DNA of 64,000 nucleotides from Marinobacter alexandrii (GCF_005871205.1 NZ_SWKM01000011.1:1364001-1428000); one strand, 5' to 3'. Positions 9,175-17,772 are shown, numbered from the stretch's first letter. Program-made: numbers and translations. Notes: generated by a model from the sequence alone, not told the origin.

Positions 9175-9951
9175 ATGCCTGCTTTGCTTCTCAAACGGTT
9201 TATCCCGGTATTGGTGTTTTTGCTCGGCGTTGTCTGGGCACCGCTGTCCATGGCCCAGGAGTCTGGCGGCATTCCCGGCATTCCGGCCTTTACCGTGGAA
9301 CCTGGTGAAGGCGAGGGCGTTCAGGAGTACTCGGTGACCCTGCAGATACTGGCGCTGATGACGGCGCTGACCTTTCTGCCGGCGATGCTGATGATGATGA
9401 CCTCGTTCACCCGGATCATCGTGGTGTTCGCCATTCTTCGCCAGGCCCTTGGCCTCCAGGCGACACCCTCTAGCCAGATTCTGCTCGGGCTGGCGCTGTT
9501 TCTCAGTATCTTCATCATGAAGCCGGTTTTGGAAGAGGCCAACCGCGTTGGTTTGCAACCCTACCTGCAGGAGGAGGTGACTTCCCTGGAGGCGGTCGAA
9601 CTGGCCAGCGTTCCGTTTAAAAAGTTCATGCTGGAGCAGACCCGGGAAAGTGATCTGGCGCTGTTCATGCGGATGGCCGATGAGCAGTACCAGACCCCCG
9701 ACGACGTGTCCTTCTGGGTGCTGATGCCGGCCTTCGTCACCAGTGAGCTGAAGACCGCATTCCAGATCGGCTTTATCCTGTTTATCCCGTTCCTGATCAT
9801 CGACATGGTGGTCGCCAGTGTCCTGATGGCCATGGGTATGATGATGCTGTCACCGATCATCATCTCACTGCCGTTCAAGATCATGCTGTTTGTACTGGTG
9901 GATGGCTGGGCCCTGATCATGGGCACGCTAGCCGCCAGTTACGGAATATAG
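9175..9951 (+). CDS. fliP: Flagellar export gate protein FliP
   Basis: FliP is the core subunit of the export gate in the MS ring. The ATG at 9175 gives 258 residues with a cleavable signal sequence (ending near SMAQES), as is normal for FliP. A nearby TTG at 9133 would fuse 14 non-family residues before the signal and is rejected. Four membrane helices follow; [18 protein letters not shown] and [21 protein letters not shown] are diagnostic. Confidence 0.96.
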   Translation: MPALLLKRFIPVLVFLLGVVWAPLSMAQESGGIPGIPAFTVEPGEGEGVQEYSVTLQILALMTALTFLPAMLMMMTSFTRIIVVFAILRQALGLQATPSSQILLGLALFLSIFIMKPVLEEANRVGLQPYLQEEVTSLEAVELASVPFKKFMLEQTRESDLALFMRMADEQYQTPDDVSFWVLMPAFVTSELKTAFQIGFILFIPFLIIDMVVASVLMAMGMMMLSPIIISLPFKIMLFVLVDGWALIMGTLAASYGI

Positions 9952-9959
9952 GGGGCGCA

Positions 9960-10229
9960 ATGACTCCGGAAACTGTCATCGATATTCTTCGTGAGGCGCT
10001 GTGGATGATCGTGCTGTTGGCGTCGGTCATTATCGTGCCGGGCTTGCTCATCGGTCTGGTGGTCAGTACCTTCCAGGCCGCGACTCAGATCAACGAACAG
10101 ACCCTCAGTTTTCTGCCGCGGCTGTTGGTAACCCTGATCGTCATTATTGTTGCCGGGCCCTGGATGCTGACCAAGTTGCTGGACCATGCCAACCGGCTGA
10201 TCTCCAGCATTCCCTACCTGATTGGCTAA
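9960..10229 (+). CDS. fliQ: Flagellar export gate protein FliQ
   Basis: FliQ is a small two-helix export-gate subunit. The 89-residue product has family motifs IVLLASVIIVPGLLIGLVVS and QAATQINEQTLSFLPRLL. It lies 8 bp after fliP and 3 bp before fliR, within one translational block. Confidence 0.96.
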   Translation: MTPETVIDILREALWMIVLLASVIIVPGLLIGLVVSTFQAATQINEQTLSFLPRLLVTLIVIIVAGPWMLTKLLDHANRLISSIPYLIG

Positions 10230-10232
10230 CGG

Positions 10233-11018
10233 ATGATACCAGCGGAATTCAGTGCGGATCTGCTGGGGCAGTGGGTAGGCCAGCACCTGTGGCCGCTGTT
10301 CCGGCTGGCCAGTTTCCTGATGGTGATTCCCATCTTCGGCACCCAACTCGTGCCGGCCCGGGTTCGTCTGGGTCTGGCGCTGTTGATGACCATACTGATT
10401 GTTCCGCTGATTCCGCCGGTCCCCCAAGTTGAAGCGCTCAGTGCTGATGCCGTGGTGATCACATTGCAGCAGATTCTGATAGGTGTCGGCCTGGGCTTTG
10501 CCTTAACGGCACTGTGGCAGTTATTTGTTGTTGCCGGCCAGATGATCGCCATGCAGATGGGCCTTGGTTTTGCGTCCATGGTGGACCCGGCCAACGGCGT
10601 CAACGTTCCTGTGCTGTCGCAGATTTACACCATCACCATCACGCTACTGTTCCTGGCGATGAATGGGCACCTGGCCGTTTTCGAAGTATTCATTGAAAGT
10701 TTCCGGACCTTGCCCATCGGCCTGGAAGGCCTGGGACAGGGCGGGTTGTGGGATTTGGCTCATCGCATCAGCTGGATGTTCGCCTCCGCCATGCTGCTGG
10801 CGCTGCCTGCGGTTACCGCCGTGCTCATCGTCAGCATCTCCTTCGGCGTGATGACCCGCGCCGCGCCCCAGATGAACATCTTTGCCCTGGGTTTCCCGAT
10901 TGGCCTGATTTTTGGATTATTTTCCATATGGGTACTGCACGCCAACTTTCTGCCGCACTTCGATCAGTACACGCGGGAGACGTTTGAATTCATGAGGCAG
11001 TTGCAGGGGCAGCCGTAA
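10233..11018 (+). CDS. fliR: Flagellar export gate protein FliR
   Basis: FliR is the single-copy export gate subunit that completes the FliP5Q4R1 helical assembly. The 261-residue product has about six hydrophobic helices and the family stretch MQMGLGFASMVDPANG near residue 107, plus MTRAAPQMNIFALGFPI near residue 205. Spacing to fliQ is 3 bp; flhB follows after 37 bp. Confidence 0.96.
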   Translation: MIPAEFSADLLGQWVGQHLWPLFRLASFLMVIPIFGTQLVPARVRLGLALLMTILIVPLIPPVPQVEALSADAVVITLQQILIGVGLGFALTALWQLFVVAGQMIAMQMGLGFASMVDPANGVNVPVLSQIYTITITLLFLAMNGHLAVFEVFIESFRTLPIGLEGLGQGGLWDLAHRISWMFASAMLLALPAVTAVLIVSISFGVMTRAAPQMNIFALGFPIGLIFGLFSIWVLHANFLPHFDQYTRETFEFMRQLQGQP

Positions 11019-11055
11019 ACGCCTGTCCACCTGTAGCGCCCGAAGACGCTGAACC

Positions 11056-12192
11056 ATGGCCGAAGAGAACGACAACAGTCAGGAAAAAACGGAAGAGGCC
11101 ACGCCCCGAAGGCTTGAAAAAGCCAAGGACGAGGGCCAGACCGCCCGTTCCCGTGAGCTGGCCACCATGGCTGTGCTCATGGCAGGCGCTGGCGGCCTGC
11201 TGATGTTCGGCTCCAGTCTGGGTGCCAGCCTGGAAGCCATCATGCGCGACAGTTTTGTGCTGGAGCGCTCGGCCATCTTTGATACCCGCCACATGAGCAT
11301 TCAGCTCATGGCTTCCGCGAAAGAAGCAGCCTGGGCGTTATCACCGATACTGGTGGTCTTGTTGATTGCTGCCATCTTCGGCTCCATCGGCATCGGCGGC
11401 CTGCTGTTCAGCGGCAAGGCAATCGCACCCAAGCTGAGCCGGATGAACCCCATCAAGGGGCTGGGCCGCATGTTTTCCGCCCGTTCGCTGATTGAGCTGG
11501 TGAAGGCCATCGCCAAGGTCGGCCTGGTGATGTCAGTAGCCGTTCTCATCCTGAATCTCAGAACCGAAGACCTGCTCAGTATCGCCGAGGAACCAGCGGT
11601 ACCGGCCATGGAGCACGTTTTGTGGACCCTGGGCTGGAGTTTCTTCCTGCTCTCCTGCGCCACCATCATCATTTCGCTGATTGACGTGCCGTTCCAGATC
11701 TACGACCACCAGAAAAAACTCCGAATGACCAAGCAGGAGGTGAAGGACGAGTACAAGGACACCGAGGGCAAGCCGGAAGTTAAAGGCAAGATCCGGCAGC
11801 TCCAGCGCGAGATGGCCCAGCGCCGCATGATGCAGGATGTACCGACCGCCGACGTGGTGATCACCAACCCGACCCACTATGCGGTGGCGCTGAAGTACGA
11901 TCAAAAATCCATGGCGGCGCCGGTAGTGGTGGCCAAGGGAGCCGACGAGGTGGCCTTCAAAATCATGGAGATCGCCCGCGAGAACAAGGTGGAAGTGCTG
12001 CGTACGCCTCCGCTCACCCGGGCTACATACCACAACGCCGACATCGGCGACGAGATCCCCGACGGTCTCTACATGGCCATCGCCCAGGTGCTGGCCTACG
12101 TGTTCCAGCTCCGACAGTTCCGCAAGGGGCGTGGGGCGAAACCCGGTATGCCTGAGTTCCCGATTCCTTCGGACTTGCGGCGCGATGTTTAG
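11056..12192 (+). CDS. flhB: Flagellar export switch protein FlhB
   Basis: FlhB is the membrane protein whose autocleaved cytoplasmic domain switches export specificity when FliK signals hook completion. The 378-residue product has the N-terminal motif QEKTEEATPRRLEKAKDEG, four membrane helices and the self-cleavage site N271-P272-T273-H274. The C-terminal domain ends YVFQLRQFRKGRG. It is the last gene of this + strand flagellar run; the two palindromic units follow. A free-standing copy of the C-terminal domain is encoded at 29887-30198. Confidence 0.97.
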   Translation: MAEENDNSQEKTEEATPRRLEKAKDEGQTARSRELATMAVLMAGAGGLLMFGSSLGASLEAIMRDSFVLERSAIFDTRHMSIQLMASAKEAAWALSPILVVLLIAAIFGSIGIGGLLFSGKAIAPKLSRMNPIKGLGRMFSARSLIELVKAIAKVGLVMSVAVLILNLRTEDLLSIAEEPAVPAMEHVLWTLGWSFFLLSCATIIISLIDVPFQIYDHQKKLRMTKQEVKDEYKDTEGKPEVKGKIRQLQREMAQRRMMQDVPTADVVITNPTHYAVALKYDQKSMAAPVVVAKGADEVAFKIMEIARENKVEVLRTPPLTRATYHNADIGDEIPDGLYMAIAQVLAYVFQLRQFRKGRGAKPGMPEFPIPSDLRRDV

Positions 12193-12226
12193 CTCTTGAG
12201 CACCTAGCCTTCGAGTTTTGGTGATG

Positions 12227-12334
12227 GGTGTTTGTGGGTGGCCCTCCCAAAAACCGCTACGAGCACGTCCATGTGCGCTTGTTTCCGGCCATCCTTGGCC
12301 TCCAACATTTTTGGGAGGGCCACCCACAAACACC
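12227..12334 (-). repeat. 108-nt palindromic unit A, core on minus strand
   Basis: Perfect 27-bp inverted arms (12227-12253 and 12308-12334) enclose a 54-nt core (12254-12307). Read on the minus strand, the core contains GGCCA-AGGA-TGGCC, a 5-bp stem with an AGGA loop, and GCAC-ATGGAC-GTGC, a 4-bp stem with GGA in the loop. The second matches ACANGGANGU, the known CsrA/RsmA binding consensus. The core resembles that of unit B at 12455-12508 in the opposite orientation, while the arms of the two units are unrelated in sequence. The structure is seen directly; any RNA role is inference. Confidence 0.85.
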
Positions 12335-12426
12335 TTGTAGTTCCTCGATATTCCAGCTTTCTTCCAACAAGCTCCGCTTAATTCCCCGAAATTCGTTTAA
12401 GCATGGTATTTCTCCGAAGCCAGCAG

Positions 12427-12536
12427 GTGGCTGGGCGGTAAGGCTTTCCAAAACTGTGCGGAGCCATGGATGGCGGAGCTCAAGCGCCACAGGGATGTGC
12501 TTGAGCGGGTTTTGGAAAGCCTTACCGTCCGGCCAC
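12427..12536 (+). repeat. 110-nt palindromic unit B, core on plus strand
   Basis: Inverted arms of 28 bp (12427-12454 and 12509-12536) enclose a 54-nt core. The arms differ at only two places, and both become G-U wobble pairs in a plus-strand transcript. The core has GCCA-TGGA-TGGC and, inside a GCTCAAG/CTTGAGC stem, CACA-GGGA-TGTG; the latter contains ACAGGGATGT, an exact match to the CsrA consensus ACARGGAUGU. Unit size, core size and core sequence match unit A; orientation is opposite. In the flhB transcript this unit is in the sense (GGA-bearing) direction. Confidence 0.85.
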
Positions 12537-12578
12537 AGACGCCAAGCCTTCCAGGCTAGGAGCGGTGCTAGAGGCTGG

Positions 12579-13433
12579 CTAACTGCTACAGGCAATAACC
12601 CGAACCATAGGCTCCCCGCGACTCTCGGGTATCGGTAGTGTGCCGTACCAAGCCCGTGGATCGTGGACGGTGGCTGAGTCGAAACCACACGACAGGAAAT
12701 GGCGCTGGGCCTCGTCGTCAGTTTGAAAGTGGAACGATACCTGGCTGCGGGTCGCGGTGCCGAGCAGGGCGCCCAGTGTCTTGAGGGTGCCGTTGAGCAA
12801 GGGCTGTCTGGGGCGGTAGTAGCTTTCGGTGATGTAGAGCGAACCGGGGCGATCAGCCATTACCTTTGCCAGGCGGCGCCAGAAGTCGCTGATGACATCC
12901 AGTGAGAAGTAGCTGGTCAGGCCTTCGGTGACGATGATCACCGGCTTGGCATTGTCGAACACGCGATCGATGACTTTTTCGATCTGGTATTGGCCGTGGT
13001 CGGCCAGGATATCGATGGGTGTTACCTGGTGATGCTCGCCCAGGCGTCCCGCCGCCAGAAGACGCATTGCCTTGCGGCCGGCCATGTCCGGTAGGTCGGC
13101 TTCCACCATGTGCACCAGGGGATGCCGTTGCCGCAATCGAAGTCCTCTGGGAGACATGCCGCAGGCTATTTCCAGAACCTGGGTAGTGCCGGTGTCTTGA
13201 ATCGCCTGATCAATCAGGTGATCCATGATCAAATGGCGTTGCAGCAGGAAGGTTCGGATATTGCCGCCGATGGCCGCCTTGCTGGCGGATTCGAACGGGG
13301 TCATCAGGTGGTAGAGCCAGCGGCCCTGTTCAGTGGCGAGGATGTCGTCGGAGAGACCATACCGGTGCCAGACGGCACCGGTATAGAGGGCGGTGAAACT
13401 GATGCCGGAGCTATCAGTCGGCTTGCTGCTCAT
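12579..13433 (-). CDS. Class I SAM-dependent methyltransferase, leucine carboxyl methyltransferase-like
   Basis: This 284-residue protein resembles the LCM/PPM1 methyltransferase superfamily: a Rossmann SAM motif VLEIACGMSPRGLRL near residue 87, an acidic residue in MVEADLPDM, and VIIVTEGLTSYFS, typical of LCM-type enzymes that often modify polyketides or proteins. The substrate cannot be deduced. It overlaps the end of uraA by 20 bp on the same strand, so it is probably the last gene of the upp-uraA transcript. No link to pyrimidine metabolism is evident from its sequence. Confidence 0.75.
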   Translation of the reverse strand: MSSKPTDSSGISFTALYTGAVWHRYGLSDDILATEQGRWLYHLMTPFESASKAAIGGNIRTFLLQRHLIMDHLIDQAIQDTGTTQVLEIACGMSPRGLRLRQRHPLVHMVEADLPDMAGRKAMRLLAAGRLGEHHQVTPIDILADHGQYQIEKVIDRVFDNAKPVIIVTEGLTSYFSLDVISDFWRRLAKVMADRPGSLYITESYYRPRQPLLNGTLKTLGALLGTATRSQVSFHFQTDDEAQRHFLSCGFDSATVHDPRAWYGTLPIPESRGEPMVRVIACSS

Positions 13434-14670
13434 ACACCGCTTTGCCCCAAGCCTCGCGGCTGCCGGGCAGGATCAAGTTCAGGATGATGGCCGCGACGGC
13501 ACACAGGGCGATGCCTTCCAAGTGGCCCAGCACCATGCCGCCAATACCGAACACGAGGGTCACACCCACAATTACCAGGTTGCGTGACTGGGACAGATCC
13601 ACCTGATGGCGAATCAGCGTGTTCAGACCCACCACTGCGATGGAGCCAAACAGCAGGCACAGGATGCCGCCCATGACAGGAACCGGAATGGTCTGCAGGG
13701 CGGCGCCAAACTTACCAACGAATGCCAGCACGATGGCAACCACAGCGGCCCACCACATGACCCGCGGGTTGAAGTTCTTGGTGAGCATGACCGCACCGGT
13801 CACTTCCGAGTAGGTGGTGTTGGGTGGTCCACCCAGGGCTGCTGCGGCACTGGTGGCCAGGCCGTCGCCCAGTAGTGTGCGGTGCAGCCCGGGCTTTTCC
13901 AGGAAGTTCTTGCGGGTGACGTTGCCGATGGCCAGAACATCACCGATGTGCTCAATGGCCGGGGCGATGGCCACCGGAATCATGAACATGATAGCGCCCC
14001 AGCTGAACTCAGGCGCGACAAAGTTCGGTACCGCCAGCCAGGGAGCTTCCTGGATGGGCGTGGTGTCGACGATGCCGGCAAAAGCGGACAGCACGTAGCC
14101 GGTGATGACACCAAACATGATCGGGATCAGGCGGAAGATGCCCTTCGCCCATACTGACATGATGATGGTCACGGCCAGGGAAATCATCGCGATCCAGATA
14201 GCAGTATCGTAGGGGATCAGTTGAGTGGAGCCGTCGCCGGTCCGGCCGGAGGCCATGTGTACGGCAACGGGTGCGAGGCCCAGGCCGATGGTCATGATAA
14301 CTGGGCCGATGACCACTGGCGGCAGCAAAGCACGCACAAAGCCTGTGCCACGAAGGCGAACCAAACCACTTAATAAGATGTAGAGAATGCCCGCTGCCAT
14401 CAGGCCGCCCAGGGTTTCTTCCATGCCGAATCGGCCCTTGGAGGCAATGACCGGGGCAATAAAGGCAAACGACGACGCCAGAAAGATCGGGATCTGGCCG
14501 CCGGTGACGATGTGGAACACGATGGTGCCCATGCCGGCGGTGAACAGGGCGACGTTCGGATCAAGCCCGGTAATCAGTGGCATCAGCACCAGGGCGCCAA
14601 AGGCAACCAGCAGCATCTGGGAACCGGCTAGCGCCTGTTTCCAGGTTGGTTCATTAGTGTGTTCCAGCAT
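13414..14670 (-). CDS. uraA: Uracil permease UraA
   Basis: UraA is an inner-membrane uracil:proton symporter of the nucleobase-ascorbate (NCS2) family. The 418-residue product has about 14 hydrophobic segments and the NCS2 features SSFAFIAPVIA, VIGPVIMTIGLGLAP, a transport-site acidic residue in PAIEHIGDVLAIG, and GGPPNTTYSEVTGAV. It starts 2 bp after the upp stop, the usual salvage pair: UraA imports uracil and Upp traps it as UMP. Confidence 0.93.
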   Translation of the reverse strand: MLEHTNEPTWKQALAGSQMLLVAFGALVLMPLITGLDPNVALFTAGMGTIVFHIVTGGQIPIFLASSFAFIAPVIASKGRFGMEETLGGLMAAGILYILLSGLVRLRGTGFVRALLPPVVIGPVIMTIGLGLAPVAVHMASGRTGDGSTQLIPYDTAIWIAMISLAVTIIMSVWAKGIFRLIPIMFGVITGYVLSAFAGIVDTTPIQEAPWLAVPNFVAPEFSWGAIMFMIPVAIAPAIEHIGDVLAIGNVTRKNFLEKPGLHRTLLGDGLATSAAAALGGPPNTTYSEVTGAVMLTKNFNPRVMWWAAVVAIVLAFVGKFGAALQTIPVPVMGGILCLLFGSIAVVGLNTLIRHQVDLSQSRNLVIVGVTLVFGIGGMVLGHLEGIALCAVAAIILNLILPGSREAWGKAVYEQQAD

Positions 14671-14672
14671 GC

Positions 14673-15311
14673 TTAGAGGTCCTTCTGCTTGGTGCCGAAG
14701 ATCTTGTCACCAGCATCACCCAGACCAGGCAGGATGTAGCCTTTCTCGTTCAGGCGCTCGTCGACAGAGGCGGTGTAGATGGAGACGTCCGGATGGGCTT
14801 CAAGCACTTTTTCAACGCCTTCAGGCGCCGCAACCAGGATCAGCGCACGGATTTCGGTGCTACCGGCTTTTTTCAGCAGATCGATGGTCGAAATCATTGA
14901 GCCGCCAGTGGCAAGCATCGGGTCCACGATCAGTGCCATACGCTGGTCCAGTTCGCCCACCAGTTTCTCCAGGTAGGTGCTGGCTTCCAGGGTTTCTTCG
15001 TTACGGATCTGGCCGACCACGCTCACCCGGGCGACCGGGATCAGGCTCAGAACGCCGTCCAGCATGCCAAGGCCGGCACGCAGGATCGGGACAATGGTGA
15101 TCTTCTTGCCGTGGATCTGTTCAACGTTGACCGGTCCGGCCCAGCCTTCGATGGTCTTTTCCTGCAGGTTGAAATCTTTCGTCGCTTCGTAAGTCAGCAG
15201 GGCGCCAACTTCTTGTGCCAGCTCACGGAAATTCTTGGTGCTGATGTCCGACCGGCGCATCAGGCCGAGTTTGTGTTGGATCAGGGGATGTTTGACCTCG
15301 TGAATTGGCAT
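14673..15311 (-). CDS. upp: Uracil phosphoribosyltransferase
   Basis: Upp converts uracil and PRPP to UMP in pyrimidine salvage. The 212-residue product has [12 protein letters not shown] at the N-terminus, the PRPP-binding loop region [22 protein letters not shown] (in shorter form DPMLATGGS) near residue 133, and the uracil-binding end [17 protein letters not shown]. Length and motifs are standard. First gene of the minus-strand salvage operon that separates flhB from flhA. Confidence 0.97.
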   Translation of the reverse strand: MPIHEVKHPLIQHKLGLMRRSDISTKNFRELAQEVGALLTYEATKDFNLQEKTIEGWAGPVNVEQIHGKKITIVPILRAGLGMLDGVLSLIPVARVSVVGQIRNEETLEASTYLEKLVGELDQRMALIVDPMLATGGSMISTIDLLKKAGSTEIRALILVAAPEGVEKVLEAHPDVSIYTASVDERLNEKGYILPGLGDAGDKIFGTKQKDL

Positions 15312-15369
15312 GAGTCACCTGTGAGTCTGGTTGGTCTTAAATGGATTTGCGGCGCGTTCAAATGGCGCA

Positions 15370-15397
15370 AGGATACCGCATCTGGACGGGTACGTCA
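15370..15397 (-). promoter_or_regulatory. Possible sigma-70 promoter for upp-uraA
   Basis: On the minus strand TGACGT (15397-15392) and TATCCT (15375-15370) are separated by 16 nt, about 60 bp before the upp start. The match is moderate and there is no other evidence. Confidence 0.4.
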
Positions 15398-15437
15398 GGC
15401 GACACGCCTCGAAAGCACATGGAAATCGAGTAAGGAG

Positions 15438-15453
15438 TGGTACGGATCTTGCC
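15438..15453 (+). promoter_or_regulatory. Sigma-54 (RpoN) promoter for flhA
   Basis: TGGTACG-N4-TTGCC has GG (15439-15440) and GC (15451-15452) exactly 10 nt apart, closely matching TGGCACG-N4-TTGC. It sits about 85 bp before the flhA start and restarts flagellar transcription after the opposite-strand upp operon. Confidence 0.82.
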
Positions 15454-15537
15454 ACACCAGTCTGAAACGACGCCTTTGCGTCAGGTTTTCGACCCTGAGC
15501 ACGCGGTCACGCACAGCCAATCGGAGAAGTATCCGGC

Positions 15538-17712
15538 ATGGACAGAGCTTTAGTCCTTAATAACGTCAAATCCCTGACGCGGGGAAATCTGGGTGTCCCG
15601 GTCATGCTGATGGGGTTGCTGGGCATGATGATCCTGCCCATGCCGGCCTTCCTGCTGGACGTCTTCTTTACCTTCAACATTACGCTGTCCATCGTCATCC
15701 TGCTGGTGTGTGTCTACGCCATGCGTCCGATGGAGTTCGCCTCATTCCCGACCGTACTGTTGGTGGCAACGCTGCTGCGACTTGCTCTGAATGTGGCCTC
15801 GACCCGGATCGTGCTGTTAGAGGGGCACGAGGGTGGCGACGCCGCCGGTAAGGTCATCGAATCCTTTGGCGAAGTGCTGATTGGTGGCAACTACGCGGTT
15901 GGTCTGGTGGTGTTTGCCATACTGATGATCATCAACTTTCTGGTTGTGACCAAAGGTGCTGGGCGAGTCTCCGAAGTCAGCGCCCGCTTTACCCTCGACG
16001 CTATGCCCGGCAAGCAGATGGCCATTGATGCCGACCTGAACGCCGGCCTGATCAATCAGGACGAAGCCAAACACCGCCGTTCGGAAATCGCCCAGGAAGC
16101 CGACTTCTACGGTTCTATGGACGGTGCCTCGAAATTCGTTAAAGGCGATGCAGTTGCCGGCCTGCTTATCCTGGCCATCAACATTATTGGTGGTGTCGCC
16201 ATCGGCATGCTGCAACACGATCTGGACTTTGGTCTGGCCATGCAGCGTTACGCCTTGCTGACCATTGGTGACGGCCTGGTCGCCCAGATTCCGTCGCTGC
16301 TGCTCTCCACCTCCGCCGCCATCATGGTGACCCGGGTAACGTCCAGTCAGGACATGGGCGGGCAGATTCTGAGTCAGATGTTCAGCGCGCCCAAGGCCCT
16401 GGCCATCGCCGCTGGCATCCTGATTATCCTGGGTCTGATTCCGGGTATGCCCCACGTTGCCTTCCTGGGACTCGGCAGCCTTGCCGCCGGCGCAGCCTGG
16501 TATATCTGGAAGCACGATCGCCAAACCGTCGAGGAAGACGGAGCCTTTCCGGTGCGGGGTGGTTCCGGTGGCATGCCTCGGTCGGCAGGTGGTGACTTGC
16601 CCCCGGGCGGCGATGGCGATCATGGCCGAGAGCTGCCAGCGCCAAGTGAGACCAAGGAATTGGGTTGGGATGACGTCGCCACCGTCGACATCGTAGGACT
16701 GGAGGTTGGCTATCGGCTGATTCCACTGGTTGATAAATCCCAGGGTGGTCAGCTGTTGAGCCGGATTAAGGGCGTGCGCAAGAAACTGTCCCAGGATCTG
16801 GGCTTCCTGATGCCGTCGGTTCATATTCGCGACAATCTGGACCTGATGCCCAACGTTTATCGCATTACCCTGATGGGCGTCACCATTGCCGAGGCTGAAA
16901 TTCATCCGGAGCGGGAGCTGGCTATCGACCCGGGTCAGGTGTTCGGCAAGATTGAAGGCATTGAAGGAAAGGATCCGGCCTTTGGCCTGGACGCCAGCTG
17001 GATCGAGCAGGACAAGAAAGATCAGGCCCAGACTCTCGGTTACACCGTAGTGGATGCCAGCACTGTGGTGGCAACCCATCTCAATCAGGTCCTGCAGAAG
17101 CACGCCCACGAGCTGCTGGGTCACGAAGAAGTCCAGAAGTGGCTGGACCAGTTGGAGAAAGTGTCACCCAAGCTGGCCGAGGAACTGGTGCCGACCACCG
17201 TGTCCATCAGTCTGCTGCTGAAGGTGCTGCAGAACCTGCTGAAAGAAGAGGTGCCAATCCGGGATATGCGCTCCATTGCCGAGGCAGTGGTCAACGTGCA
17301 CCCGAAGAGTCAGGACCCGAAATTGCTGACCACGGCAGCCCGCCAATCCCTGCGTCGCATGATCGTTCAGAGTATCTGCGGCAACGAGGCTGAGATACCG
17401 GTTATTACTCTGGATCCAGATCTGGAACAGTTATTGCTGAAGTCTGTTCAACAGAGTCAACAATCCGGCGGTCAGGATGACATTGGGTTGGTTCTCGAGC
17501 CGAACATGGTGGAAAAACTGCAGCGCTCCCTTCAGGAAAGCGTGCAGCGCCAGGAAATGCTTGGGAAGCCGGCCATCCTGCTGGTCTCGGGGCCGCTTCG
17601 GCCGGTTCTGGCGCGGTTTGCGAGTTACGGAGTCGAGCGTTTGCACGTGCTCTCGTACCAGGAAATTCCGGATAACAAACAGATCACTATCGTGGCGTCC
17701 GTTGGCCAGTAA
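15538..17712 (+). CDS. flhA: Flagellar export gate protein FlhA
   Basis: FlhA is the large nonameric export-gate protein whose cytoplasmic ring docks chaperone-substrate complexes. The 724-residue product has eight hydrophobic segments in the first ~330 residues, the FHIPEP signature region (KGAGRVSEVSARFTLDAMPG, in short RFTLDAMPGKQMAID), and a cytoplasmic domain from about 385. It is about 30 residues longer than E. coli FlhA, partly because of a Gly/Pro-rich linker near residues 335-375 (RGGSGGMPRSAGGDLPPGG). The start is ATG 15538. Confidence 0.97.
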   Translation: MDRALVLNNVKSLTRGNLGVPVMLMGLLGMMILPMPAFLLDVFFTFNITLSIVILLVCVYAMRPMEFASFPTVLLVATLLRLALNVASTRIVLLEGHEGGDAAGKVIESFGEVLIGGNYAVGLVVFAILMIINFLVVTKGAGRVSEVSARFTLDAMPGKQMAIDADLNAGLINQDEAKHRRSEIAQEADFYGSMDGASKFVKGDAVAGLLILAINIIGGVAIGMLQHDLDFGLAMQRYALLTIGDGLVAQIPSLLLSTSAAIMVTRVTSSQDMGGQILSQMFSAPKALAIAAGILIILGLIPGMPHVAFLGLGSLAAGAAWYIWKHDRQTVEEDGAFPVRGGSGGMPRSAGGDLPPGGDGDHGRELPAPSETKELGWDDVATVDIVGLEVGYRLIPLVDKSQGGQLLSRIKGVRKKLSQDLGFLMPSVHIRDNLDLMPNVYRITLMGVTIAEAEIHPERELAIDPGQVFGKIEGIEGKDPAFGLDASWIEQDKKDQAQTLGYTVVDASTVVATHLNQVLQKHAHELLGHEEVQKWLDQLEKVSPKLAEELVPTTVSISLLLKVLQNLLKEEVPIRDMRSIAEAVVNVHPKSQDPKLLTTAARQSLRRMIVQSICGNEAEIPVITLDPDLEQLLLKSVQQSQQSGGQDDIGLVLEPNMVEKLQRSLQESVQRQEMLGKPAILLVSGPLRPVLARFASYGVERLHVLSYQEIPDNKQITIVASVGQ

Positions 17713-17772
17713 GCACACGGACCCCAGTACGGACAACGCCCAGGCGGCGGTGCCGGTGGAGGATGAGGCAGC

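Larger units (their letters stand above)
12193..12578. other. Intergenic region between convergent flhB and the methyltransferase gene
   Basis: This 386-bp gap holds no credible gene. Short open frames here (for example 12228-12638) run through the palindromes and have no family resemblance. It contains two palindromic units (12227-12334 and 12427-12536) separated by 92 bp of unremarkable, T-rich sequence. No simple hairpin with a T-tract terminator is seen, so the palindromes may also serve to end transcription from both sides. Confidence 0.7.

Noticed and set aside
12227..12334. Simple rho-independent terminator
   Set aside because: The 27-bp arms enclose 54 nt with a conserved core and no T-tract follows; termination may be a by-product but does not explain the core.
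12227..12536. CRISPR or integron attC array
   Set aside because: Only two units, in opposite orientation, with unequal arms and no cas or integrase gene nearby.
12228..12638. Open frame through the palindromic units
   Set aside because: Its reading depends on palindrome sequence, with no homology or conserved composition; it also runs into the convergent gene.
15817..17124. 435-codon open frame on the minus strand
   Set aside because: Shadow of flhA; no motifs and no ribosome site.
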